A stretch of DNA of 64,000 bases. It comes from CAZWKQ01 sp964634005. GTDB lineage: Bacteria > Bacteroidota > Bacteroidia > Bacteroidales > JACABE01. The translations under genes and the position numbers were made by a program. Below are positions 17,598 through 25,292 of the stretch, piece after piece. Numbering within the stretch: position 1 is the stretch's first letter; every line of letters begins with the position of its first letter. Where the stretch lies: assembly GCA_964634005.1 (NCBI GenBank), contig CAZWKQ010000013.1, forward strand, positions 12,427 to 76,426, read 5' to 3'. The notes beneath the pieces are model-generated. The model had not been told where the DNA came from, did no database searches, and saw only the letters and a list, made by a program, of their open reading frames with translations.

Positions 17598-17806
17598 CTG
17601 TTTGATAATTTTTTTTACAATATTAAACAAATGATTTTACTTAAAAGTTATAATATTTCAGATTTAAATTATAAAATTTAATTATTCTCTATATAATTTA
17701 ATTGATAATAAGTCTTTTAAATATTGTAATGTAGCAAAAAATGGTTGGTAAAATATGACCCAAAACCTTATTAGTAAACGGTTTTAAGTGAATAAATTCA
17801 AAATTA

Positions 17807-18916
17807 TCAATTTGTCTTTTTAAACATCTTTATTGCAAAAGAAATTGATATTATAGCATATATCAATAAAGAAACGAATTCGGGTAATATATCTTTAAAT
17901 CCTGAGCCTTTGAGTATAACCATACGCATTACTTTTATAAAATATGCAATTGGATTTATTATATTAATGTTTTTAGCCCATTCAGGCATACTTTCTACCG
18001 GAGTAAAAAGCCCGCTCATTAAAATAAATATTACCATAAAAAACCATGAAATAAACATAGCTTGTTGCTGAGTATTTGTAATTGTAGATATTAGTATTCC
18101 CAAACCTAAAACAGCAATAATATATACGGCTGCTACTACAAAAATTATTGCTAAATTTCCTAATATCGGCAATGAAAAAACCAATTTGGCAAATAATAAT
18201 CCAAAAAACAATTCAAACATCGCAATTATCCAGAAAGGAATTATTTTTCCGATTATAAATTGATACTTGTGAATTGGAGTAACTGTTATTTGTTCAATTG
18301 TACCTAATTCTTTTTCTCTAACAACATTCATTGATGAAAGGAATAGCCCGATTAAAGTTACCAGAAGCACTAATATTCCCGGTATCATATAAGTTTTGTA
18401 ATCTAACTGTGGGTTATACCAAAATGAAGTAACTGTATTAATCGGCATATCGAAATTTTTACCGTATTTTTCAATGATGATATTTCTGTTAAAATCTCTT
18501 ATTATGGCACTCGAATAAGCAAAAATAAGGCCGGCAGCACTTCCATTTATAGCATTAATAACCAATTGCAGTTTCACTTCGTCGTTATTTACAATTTTCT
18601 TTTCAAAATTTTCGGGAATATTCAAAATAACATCGGCTTTATTTACTTTTAAGTTATCTTCCGCCAAATTGTATGAATCGGTATAATCAACTATTTTAAA
18701 AAATTTGCTGCCCTTATATTTGCTTATCAAATCTCTCGAAAACGGACTTTTATCCATATCAACAATATGAATTTTGATATTCTTCATTTCAAATGTAGCA
18801 GCATACGATAGTATAAAAAGTTGTATTACAGGAACAATAAATATAATTGGCAACATAGTTTTATTTCTAAAAACCTGTTTAAACTCTTTTTGAATAATAA
18901 AAAAAATAGTTCTCAT
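17807..18916 (-). CDS. ABC-2 type transporter permease (YbhR-like)
   Basis: This 369-residue membrane protein has one N-terminal helix (about 20-40), an extracytoplasmic domain of about 130 residues, and five to six C-terminal helices. That is the ABC2_membrane_3 layout of YbhR/YhhJ. VREKELGTIEQITVTPI (about 200-216) is the conserved cytosolic coupling segment before the helices, and FTPVESMPEWAKNINIINP lies in the last loop. It is the last gene of the eight-gene exporter operon, 7 bases after the other permease. The pair would form the transmembrane channel driven by the two upstream ATPases. Confidence 0.92.
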   Translation of the reverse strand: MRTIFFIIQKEFKQVFRNKTMLPIIFIVPVIQLFILSYAATFEMKNIKIHIVDMDKSPFSRDLISKYKGSKFFKIVDYTDSYNLAEDNLKVNKADVILNIPENFEKKIVNNDEVKLQLVINAINGSAAGLIFAYSSAIIRDFNRNIIIEKYGKNFDMPINTVTSFWYNPQLDYKTYMIPGILVLLVTLIGLFLSSMNVVREKELGTIEQITVTPIHKYQFIIGKIIPFWIIAMFELFFGLLFAKLVFSLPILGNLAIIFVVAAVYIIAVLGLGILISTITNTQQQAMFISWFFMVIFILMSGLFTPVESMPEWAKNINIINPIAYFIKVMRMVILKGSGFKDILPEFVSLLIYAIISISFAIKMFKKTN

Positions 18917-18923
18917 CCTGATT

Positions 18924-20030
18924 TTAAATTAACCTGATTTTAAACTTTTTAATGCTTAATCCTATGAAAATTATTGTCATTATAAGAATTACGAGGGTTT
19001 CTTTCCATATATAATTCAAACCTATGCCCTTAAGCATAATGTTTTTTATAATAATAATAAACCATTTAGGCGGCACGATATTACTGAGGATTTGAAGTGG
19101 CAAGGGCATATTTTCTATCGGAAAAATAAAACCGGACAGTAAAATAGTAGGTAACATAAGTGCAAACATCGAAATCATCATTGCAGTTTGTTGGGTAGTT
19201 GATATTGTTGATATTAATATTCCAAGAGATAAAGCCATCAAAATAAATAACAAACATTCGCCCAGTAAAAGGAAAATACTCCCTTGAACCGGCATTCCAA
19301 AAACGGTAAAACCTAAAACTAAGATTATTAATGCAATTACAAAAGAAATTAAAATATAAGGAACGACCTTCCCGACTACAATTTGTAAAGGTCTTAAAGG
19401 TGAAACAAGCAGAACCTCCATAGTTCCCAACTCTTTTTCGCGAGTGATTGAAATAGAAGTCATCATTGCAGATATTAGCATTAGAAGTACAGTAATGGTA
19501 CCGGGAACAAACATAAATACCCCTTTTAACTCCTCATTATACAGCATTTTGACTTCTGTTTTTATTTGCATGGGAATATTCTTTTTATTAATTATCTCTT
19601 GTTGATAATCATTGATAATATTTGAAGTATAAACCGAAATTAAATTTGCCGTATTGGGGTCGGAAGCATCTGCAATTATTTGAATATTTGCTTTTTTATC
19701 TTTTTCGAGTTTTCTCGAGAAATTGTCTTCAAAAACTATTACCTCTTTTATGTGACCTTTTTTAAAACTTTTTTCAATTTCCGAATAATCGAATAAGTTT
19801 TCTTCAATTTTAAAATAACCCGACGATTTAATTTTATTAGTTATCTTAATTGTAGCTTCATCTTTAGAATTGTCTAAAACAGCAATTTTTACATCTTTTA
19901 TTTCATTGGTAATTGCAAATCCGAAGAGTAAAATCTGTACGAATGGCATTCCGAACAAGATTATCATAGTCCTGTAATCTCTGAATATATGATAGAATTC
20001 TTTAGTTACAAATCCGATAAACCTTTTCAT
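18924..20030 (-). CDS. ABC-2 type transporter permease (YbhS-like)
   Basis: The 368-residue protein is a paralogue of the next permease, with the same layout: N-terminal helix, about 130-residue outer domain, and C-terminal helix bundle. Its coupling segment is TREKELGTMEVLLVSPL, and FIFPIENMPLPLQILSNIVPP is the conserved outer loop. It matches the YbhS half of the YbhFSR exporters. It begins 28 bases after the second ATPase gene. With its neighbour it should form a heterodimeric channel in the inner membrane, linked through the HlyD-like protein to the TolC-like pore. Confidence 0.92.
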   Translation of the reverse strand: MKRFIGFVTKEFYHIFRDYRTMIILFGMPFVQILLFGFAITNEIKDVKIAVLDNSKDEATIKITNKIKSSGYFKIEENLFDYSEIEKSFKKGHIKEVIVFEDNFSRKLEKDKKANIQIIADASDPNTANLISVYTSNIINDYQQEIINKKNIPMQIKTEVKMLYNEELKGVFMFVPGTITVLLMLISAMMTSISITREKELGTMEVLLVSPLRPLQIVVGKVVPYILISFVIALIILVLGFTVFGMPVQGSIFLLLGECLLFILMALSLGILISTISTTQQTAMMISMFALMLPTILLSGFIFPIENMPLPLQILSNIVPPKWFIIIIKNIMLKGIGLNYIWKETLVILIMTIIFIGLSIKKFKIRLI

Positions 20031-20058
20031 TTTTTAAAATATTATGAACCTAAAATTA

Positions 20059-20805
20059 TCAACCATTATTTCTTGCAAGCTTGATGAAAACATCCTCCAA
20101 ATTTTTTGCATTGTACTTATTCATAAGATTTTTTGGGGTATCTAAAGCTACTATCTTTCCATCAACCATAATCGATACCCTGTTGCAATATTCAGCTTCA
20201 TCCATATAATGAGTGGTAACAAAAACAGTAGTTCCTTGATTGGCAGCCTCATAAATAAGGTTCCAAAACTGCCGCCTTGTTAAAGGATCTACTCCGCCTG
20301 TAGGTTCGTCCAAAAAAACCAACTCGGGTTTATGAATTATAGCTATGGAAAATGCCAACTTTTGCCTCCATCCTAAAGGTAATTCACTGACTAAACTATT
20401 TTTAATGTTTTGTAATTCGAGTTTTTGAATAAGATTATCAGACATTTCGGAGATTTCTTTTTTTGATAATCCATATATGCCTGCATAAAATTTAATATTT
20501 TCCAAAATAGTCAAATCATTATAAAGAGAAAACTTCTGGCTCATGTATCCAATTTTTCTTTTTATTTTATCTGTATCATTATAAACATTATATCCTGCAA
20601 TATTTACTTCACCTGAGGTAGGGTTCGACAAACCGCATAAAATTTTAATTGCCGTAGTTTTCCCTGCACCATTTGCCCCTAAAAATCCGAAAATTTCACC
20701 CTTGTAAACATCAAAATTTAATTTGTCATTTGCAACGAAATTCCCGAATTTCTTGACTAAATCTTTGACTGTGATTACTTTTATTAAATTTTCATCTCCA
20801 TTCAT
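20059..20805 (-). CDS. ABC transporter ATP-binding protein (matches YbhF C-terminal half)
   Basis: The 248-residue ATPase has Walker A GANGAGKTT (about 42-50), Q-loop MSQKFSLY, Walker B LVFLDEPTGGVDP and switch histidine VTTHYMDEAEYC. Its signature is LPLGWRQKLA rather than LSGGQ. The same deviation (LPLGFKQRLA) is found in the C-terminal half of E. coli YbhF, so this gene corresponds to that half. It lies 26 bases after the other ATPase gene. The two would form the heterodimeric motor of the exporter. The complete motif set suggests ATP hydrolysis is retained. Confidence 0.93.
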   Translation of the reverse strand: MNGDENLIKVITVKDLVKKFGNFVANDKLNFDVYKGEIFGFLGANGAGKTTAIKILCGLSNPTSGEVNIAGYNVYNDTDKIKRKIGYMSQKFSLYNDLTILENIKFYAGIYGLSKKEISEMSDNLIQKLELQNIKNSLVSELPLGWRQKLAFSIAIIHKPELVFLDEPTGGVDPLTRRQFWNLIYEAANQGTTVFVTTHYMDEAEYCNRVSIMVDGKIVALDTPKNLMNKYNAKNLEDVFIKLARNNG

Positions 20806-20831
20806 TTTGTATTTTTTTGTTAGATAACAAC

Positions 20832-21776
20832 TTACTTTTTCGACATAAGTTTTATAAAAACATCTTCAATATTTGGTGTGATAATTTGTATATCAACATC
20901 ATTAGCGCTATTACTTTTTAAAAAACTCAACAAAAAATCATTATTTTCATTTTTTAAAGTTAGATGAATGTTTTGACCTGACAGATAAGCATTTAAAGTA
21001 TTATCCCAATTTTGCAATAAGGTTAATAACTCATACATATTATTTGATTTTAGAGCAAACAGCTTATTATCAAATAACTTTAGAATATTTTCAGGGGTAT
21101 TTATGGTCATAATTCTTCCTTCTTGAATTAAAGCCACCCTGTCGCAAAGCACAGCCTCGTCCATATAAGGAGTAGAAACCACAATAGTTATTCCTTTACT
21201 TTTGATAGTTTTAAGAATTTCCCAAAATTCTTTTCGCGAAACAGCATCAACTCCTGTTGTAGGTTCGTCGAGAATCAGCAGCTTGGGTTTATGAATCAAT
21301 GCACACGATAGAGCCAGTTTTTGTTTCATTCCGCCCGACAACTTACCCGCCAATCGATTTTTAAAAGGTTCTATTTGAATATATATGTCTTTAATAATCT
21401 CATAATTCTCTTCCAAAGTAGTACCAAAAATGGTAGCAAAAAAGTTAATGTTTTCTTTTACCGTTAAATCATGATATAAAGAGAACTGCCCGGGCATATA
21501 GCCGATAATTTTTCTTAGTTTCTTGAAATCATTGATTATATCATTTTCAAATATTTTTACTTTGCCTGAGTCGGGAATTAATAATGTTGCTAAAATCCTG
21601 AACAAAGAGGTCTTCCCTGCTCCGTCAGGCCCTATAAATCCGAATAATTCGTTTTTTTCAACATCGAAAGTCAAATCTTTCAATGCCTCTAAATTACCAT
21701 AATTTTTGAAAAGATTTTTTACGGAAATTGAATTCCCTGAACCTGACATATTTGTTTTTTCTATATTATTTTGCAT
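20832..21776 (-). CDS. ABC transporter ATP-binding protein (matches YbhF N-terminal half)
   Basis: The start was placed at the ATG at 21776 (MQNNIEKTNMSGSGN, 314 residues). A TTG 18 bases upstream would overlap the preceding stop, and a later ATG at 21749 is also possible. The motifs are Walker A GPDGAGKTS, Q-loop MPGQFSLYHDL, canonical signature LSGGMKQKLA and Walker B LLILDEPTTGVDA. GPDGAGKT and KLSGGMKQKL match the N-terminal half of E. coli YbhF. The H-loop position reads VVSTPYMDEA, with proline where the second half has histidine. This suggests a degenerate site in an asymmetric pair. The C-terminal 80 residues are an accessory domain. Confidence 0.92.
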   Translation of the reverse strand: MQNNIEKTNMSGSGNSISVKNLFKNYGNLEALKDLTFDVEKNELFGFIGPDGAGKTSLFRILATLLIPDSGKVKIFENDIINDFKKLRKIIGYMPGQFSLYHDLTVKENINFFATIFGTTLEENYEIIKDIYIQIEPFKNRLAGKLSGGMKQKLALSCALIHKPKLLILDEPTTGVDAVSRKEFWEILKTIKSKGITIVVSTPYMDEAVLCDRVALIQEGRIMTINTPENILKLFDNKLFALKSNNMYELLTLLQNWDNTLNAYLSGQNIHLTLKNENNDFLLSFLKSNSANDVDIQIITPNIEDVFIKLMSKK

Positions 21777-21790
21777 TTTAAACTTTGCTA

Positions 21791-22246
21791 TCAATTAGTT
21801 CTGCTCCAATAAGTTGTTCTGCCCAATCCCATCCACGATTTTCCGATATATCCTCTAACCTTTATTTTGTTATTGCTCTCAAAGTTTATGTAACAATTAT
21901 ATGTTTTCCCCGATTTTGCATCGTATATTGTGCCATCTTCCCATTGACTGCTTCCGTCGAATATAAAGCCACTTACAATAATCAATCCTAAAATAGGCCT
22001 ACTTTTTAGTTTAGGGTCAGGATTGTGCTTATCGGTTTTTGGGTTACCGGTTTCCTTGTCATACGGGTCTTTCAACCAGATAATTTTACCGTAATACTTT
22101 TCCCCGACTTTAAATATTTCAACTTTTGCTTCACCGTTTTCCGTTAGCCATTTCCCAATAATTTCATCACTTTTCCTATTCTGAGAAAAAGATAAATTAC
22201 TGATTATTAAACTTATAAATACAACTAAAAAACTATATTTTTTCAT
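21791..22246 (-). CDS. DUF2147-family secreted protein
   Basis: The 151-residue product has a signal peptide (MKKYSFLVVFISLIISNLSFS). The DUF2147 pattern follows: IIGKWLTENGEAKVEIFK, YYGKIIWLKDPYDKETG, DPKLKSRPILGLIIVSGF and GYIGKSWMGLGRTTYWSR. DUF2147 proteins are small periplasmic beta-barrel-like (lipocalin-like) proteins of unknown role. Here the gene sits inside the exporter operon, between the HlyD-like gene (31 bases upstream) and the first ATPase gene (14 bases downstream). This suggests it may bind or shield the transported compound. That function is inferred only from position. Confidence 0.88.
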   Translation of the reverse strand: MKKYSFLVVFISLIISNLSFSQNRKSDEIIGKWLTENGEAKVEIFKVGEKYYGKIIWLKDPYDKETGNPKTDKHNPDPKLKSRPILGLIIVSGFIFDGSSQWEDGTIYDAKSGKTYNCYINFESNNKIKVRGYIGKSWMGLGRTTYWSRTN

Positions 22247-22277
22247 AAAAAACTATTTTAAATGCTTAACAATATTT

Positions 22278-23162
22278 TTAATTAAACATAACCTCCCCTG
22301 GCATTCCAATTTTGAATGTGCCATCGTTTTCAACAATAATTTTAACTGCATAAACAAGGTTAACTCTCTCTTTTTTAGTTTGAATAATTTTAGGTGTAAA
22401 TTCGGCATTTTCGGCAACCCAGGCTACAACTCCTGTATATTCGACATTTTCTGAGTTATCTTTATCAACAAAAACCTTACATTTCGCTCCAATTTTTATT
22501 TTCGAAAGCTGGTCACCGCTTACATATACTTTCAAAATCATTTTCTTTAAATCAGCCATTTTAAACAAAGGCTTCCCTATTGTTACAAATTCCCCTTGTT
22601 CAGCATATTTAACCAATACAGTACCTTCATAATCAACAGTTATGTAACTTTTCTTGATATTAGACTCAATTTGTTCCACTTGTTTTTGAATGCTTTCTAC
22701 TTCATTAACAATTGATTGATACTGAGTTTGAATTGCTAATACCTGCTTGTCAATTACTTCGATATTTCCTGATAAATCATCGTATTGCTTTTGGGTAGCA
22801 GCACCTTCTTTAAGCATTTTGGTAACTCTGTTCAAATCAACTTCAAGGTTTTTTTTCTGTTGTTTAAGTACTTCGAGTTGCGAAAAAATATTGCTGTTTT
22901 TAGCTTTCACAGCTTCTTTTTGAGCTGCAAGTTGCATTTTTTTTAAGTATAAATCAGTAGTATCAATAAAACCATATTTTTCTGATGGCTTTAAAACCTG
23001 ACCCTCGTTTATATTTAAAACTTCAATTTTACCATTAACCTGCGAAGAAACAACTATTTCAGTAGCCTCAAAATTCCCATAAGCATCTGATTCGTTTTGA
23101 TGTTTTTTACACGAAACTAAAGTTGTTATTAATAAAATAAAGATTAAGCTATTGATTTTCAT
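22278..23162 (-). CDS. HlyD/YbhG-like membrane fusion lipoprotein
   Basis: The 294-residue protein carries a lipoprotein signal (MKINSLIFILLITTLVSC, Cys18). A biotinyl-lipoyl-like half follows (VVSSQVNGKIEVLNINEGQVL), then a long helical hairpin of about 90 residues (AAQKEAVKAKNSNIFSQLEVLK onward). The second lipoyl half and a beta-barrel come after it (VDYEGTVLVKYAEQGEFVTIGKPLF). It is the periplasmic adaptor joining the ABC permeases to the TolC-like pore, like E. coli YbhG. It lies 19 bases after tolC and heads the transporter part of the operon. Confidence 0.92.
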   Translation of the reverse strand: MKINSLIFILLITTLVSCKKHQNESDAYGNFEATEIVVSSQVNGKIEVLNINEGQVLKPSEKYGFIDTTDLYLKKMQLAAQKEAVKAKNSNIFSQLEVLKQQKKNLEVDLNRVTKMLKEGAATQKQYDDLSGNIEVIDKQVLAIQTQYQSIVNEVESIQKQVEQIESNIKKSYITVDYEGTVLVKYAEQGEFVTIGKPLFKMADLKKMILKVYVSGDQLSKIKIGAKCKVFVDKDNSENVEYTGVVAWVAENAEFTPKIIQTKKERVNLVYAVKIIVENDGTFKIGMPGEVMFN

Positions 23163-23181
23163 AACTTTTATAAATTAAATT

Positions 23182-24441
23182 TTACAATTTCCCAATATTT
23201 AACAAATAATCAAATTTTGCTTTAACTAACAGTATTTTATGAATTTCATAATTAATTTTCGCTTGAAGTTCGGCATTTACTTCATTTAAATAATCGCTAG
23301 AAGTTATATAACCACTGTCGAATTGAGATGAAGCTGTTCGTGCAATTTTTGATTTTAAAACCATTATCTCATTATCTTTTAGTAATAATGCCTCGTACTT
23401 TTCAATTTCTGATTTATCTTTATACCAAGATACTTTTGTGTTTTTATCAAAAGTTTCTTTATAAAAACTTAAAATATTCTTCTGTAAATCAATTATTTTC
23501 TTCTCTTTATCTGTTTGATTCCAGTCCCAAATATTCCAGCTTAATTTTGCCCCTACTAAATAATATGACTGAAAATCGACTGATAACATATTTAAACCCG
23601 GCCTTCCGTAACCGATTTGACCAAAAGCATATACCTTAGGATAAAGTTTTGAAGTAATAATTTTCTGTTGAACAGATAATTTCTTATTGTTAATATCAAA
23701 GGTTATTAATTCAGGCCTGTTATTTTCAAATATTAAGGAAGACAAAGGTAATTCGGGTATTTTAAAATTTGCATTTTGGCTAAATTGGTCTCCGCAAATT
23801 TCAGAAAGCATTAAAATAGCTGAATTTTGTTGTGAATTTATCTCAATAATTTTTTGATCAATTTTTGCAATTTCGGCTTTTAAATTATCGGCACTACTTT
23901 CATTTAGGAAGCCGTATTTTACGGATGTTTCAATTTTTTTTAACTTAAGTTGAATATCATATTTGTTAGATTCAAGCAACTCTAAAGTTTTATTAAACGT
24001 TAAAACATTGAAATACAACTGATTAATTCTTTCTTTTACTTTATTTATCTCTACTTCAATGTTTTGAATTTCATTATTAAAGTTTAAATTTTCCAACTCT
24101 TTACGGTATTCTATTGTTCCTGCATCCCAAATAAGTTGGTTTATATCAATACTCGCTTTATAATTATCTTTGGTCGGTTCAACAATATTTATTCCGGGAA
24201 TTTTTAACGGTATTTTAGTAACATCTGATTGATATGTAGCCTGTGCATTCAAATTTACTTGAGGTAAATATTCAGTATTCAGGCTTCTACTTTTTAATTC
24301 GGCAGCTTGGCTATATAAACTTTTTTGTTTAAATAAAGGGTAGTTTTCCTCAGCTTTCTTGTAGCAATAATAAATATCAATACTTTGCCCTAAAGCTATA
24401 CGGCTGATTAATAAAAAGAGTAATAAAATATTCTTTTTCAT
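23182..24441 (-). CDS. TolC-family outer-membrane efflux protein
   Basis: The 419 residues have a signal peptide (MKKNILLLFLLISRIALG) and the OEP pattern: two repeats of long helical coiled coils with beta strands between (LNAQATYQSDVTKIP and VYAFGQIGYGRPGLNML). The ends of the repeats carry typical LIWDAGTIEYRKEL and LSWNIWDWNQTDKEK segments. It should form the trimeric outer-membrane duct for the YbhFSR-like exporter. Its ATG overlaps the TetR stop by 4 bases, implying translational coupling. Confidence 0.92.
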   Translation of the reverse strand: MKKNILLLFLLISRIALGQSIDIYYCYKKAEENYPLFKQKSLYSQAAELKSRSLNTEYLPQVNLNAQATYQSDVTKIPLKIPGINIVEPTKDNYKASIDINQLIWDAGTIEYRKELENLNFNNEIQNIEVEINKVKERINQLYFNVLTFNKTLELLESNKYDIQLKLKKIETSVKYGFLNESSADNLKAEIAKIDQKIIEINSQQNSAILMLSEICGDQFSQNANFKIPELPLSSLIFENNRPELITFDINNKKLSVQQKIITSKLYPKVYAFGQIGYGRPGLNMLSVDFQSYYLVGAKLSWNIWDWNQTDKEKKIIDLQKNILSFYKETFDKNTKVSWYKDKSEIEKYEALLLKDNEIMVLKSKIARTASSQFDSGYITSSDYLNEVNAELQAKINYEIHKILLVKAKFDYLLNIGKL

Positions 24442-25055
24442 GGCTTTACAATTAATGAATTTATAATAAAATTACTAACCTCCGATTTTCTCTCTTTTAG
24501 AAATTCATAAAAAAGTTTAGGATTATCATCTTTTAAAAAAAGTTTTTGTATTATTGGTTTAGCAGCAAAAGGGAAAATACAGAGCGATACTATATTAACA
24601 ATAAGGTGTTTTGGATTAACTGCTCTAATTACACCATTTTCAATATCTCTCTGTAATCCTTCAACAATCACTTCCGGCTTGAGTCCTGCTTTTTTAAGCA
24701 CGCCTATAATTCTGTCGGGATTTCTATTAAGCTCGTTTAAAATAAAAATCGGTATTTGAGGAACTTCAATAAGAGTATCGATATAATTATTGATAAATTT
24801 TTTAATTTTCTCTTCGAAATTCATTTCAGAAGTCATACTTTCAACTATTTTGGGAATAAGTTTTTTAAAGGCTTCCTCAAATATAGCTTCAAAAAGTTTG
24901 TCTTTGCTTCTGAAATAATAATGCAATAACGCTTTATTTATGCCTGCAACATCGGCAATTTCCTGCATTCTTGCCCCATCGTATCCTTTTCTAAAAAATA
25001 CATCTTTTGCTGCATTCAAAATTATCTTTTCAGTTTCAGATTCTTTTACTTTCAT
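24438..25055 (-). CDS. TetR/AcrR-family transcriptional regulator (CecR-like position)
   Basis: The 205-residue protein has the N-terminal TetR helix-turn-helix (residues about 8-55: IILNAAKDVFFRKGYDGARM, then AGINKALLHYYFRSKDKLF) and a C-terminal ligand-binding helical domain with LIVNIVSLCIFPFAAKP. It is the first gene of the eight-gene exporter operon and overlaps tolC by 4 bases, so it most likely represses its own operon. E. coli CecR holds the same place before ybhGFSR. Direct repeats over the predicted transcription start are candidate operator sites. Confidence 0.93.
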   Translation of the reverse strand: MKVKESETEKIILNAAKDVFFRKGYDGARMQEIADVAGINKALLHYYFRSKDKLFEAIFEEAFKKLIPKIVESMTSEMNFEEKIKKFINNYIDTLIEVPQIPIFILNELNRNPDRIIGVLKKAGLKPEVIVEGLQRDIENGVIRAVNPKHLIVNIVSLCIFPFAAKPIIQKLFLKDDNPKLFYEFLKERKSEVSNFIINSLIVKP

Positions 25056-25061
25056 ATTAAC

Positions 25062-25083
25062 TAACCATTTAATTTAACCATTT
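25062..25083. promoter_or_regulatory. Candidate operator: TAACCATTT direct repeats before tetR
   Basis: TAACCATTT occurs at 25062-25070 and again at 25075-25083, a 13-base period. The repeats lie between the -7 element and the tetR ATG and cover the predicted +1. The placement suits autorepression by the TetR-family protein, but TetR operators are usually palindromic, so the assignment is tentative. Confidence 0.35.
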
Positions 25084-25085
25084 GG

Positions 25086-25114
25086 CAAAATTAAATAAAT
25101 AAATTCTAAATCAA
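25086..25114 (-). promoter_or_regulatory. Promoter of the tetR-exporter operon (-33/-7)
   Basis: On the minus strand TTG (25114-25112), 18 bases, then TAATTTTG (25093-25086) fit the Bacteroidota consensus. The start would fall near 25080, about 25 bases before the tetR ATG. The remainder of the 237-base intergenic region to 25292 is AT-rich with nothing else recognised. Confidence 0.6.
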
Positions 25115-25292
25115 ACAATTTTTTGTAAAAAATAATCAGAATACAATAATTAATACAGATATGATTTGTAAAATAATGATTAAACCGTTTATTATCTGCG
25201 TTTTAGGACAAATATTGGTATAAAGTTTTTTTACAACAATATATCGTAAACTAATAATAAGAATTTAGAAATATCAGCAAAAATATATTGAA

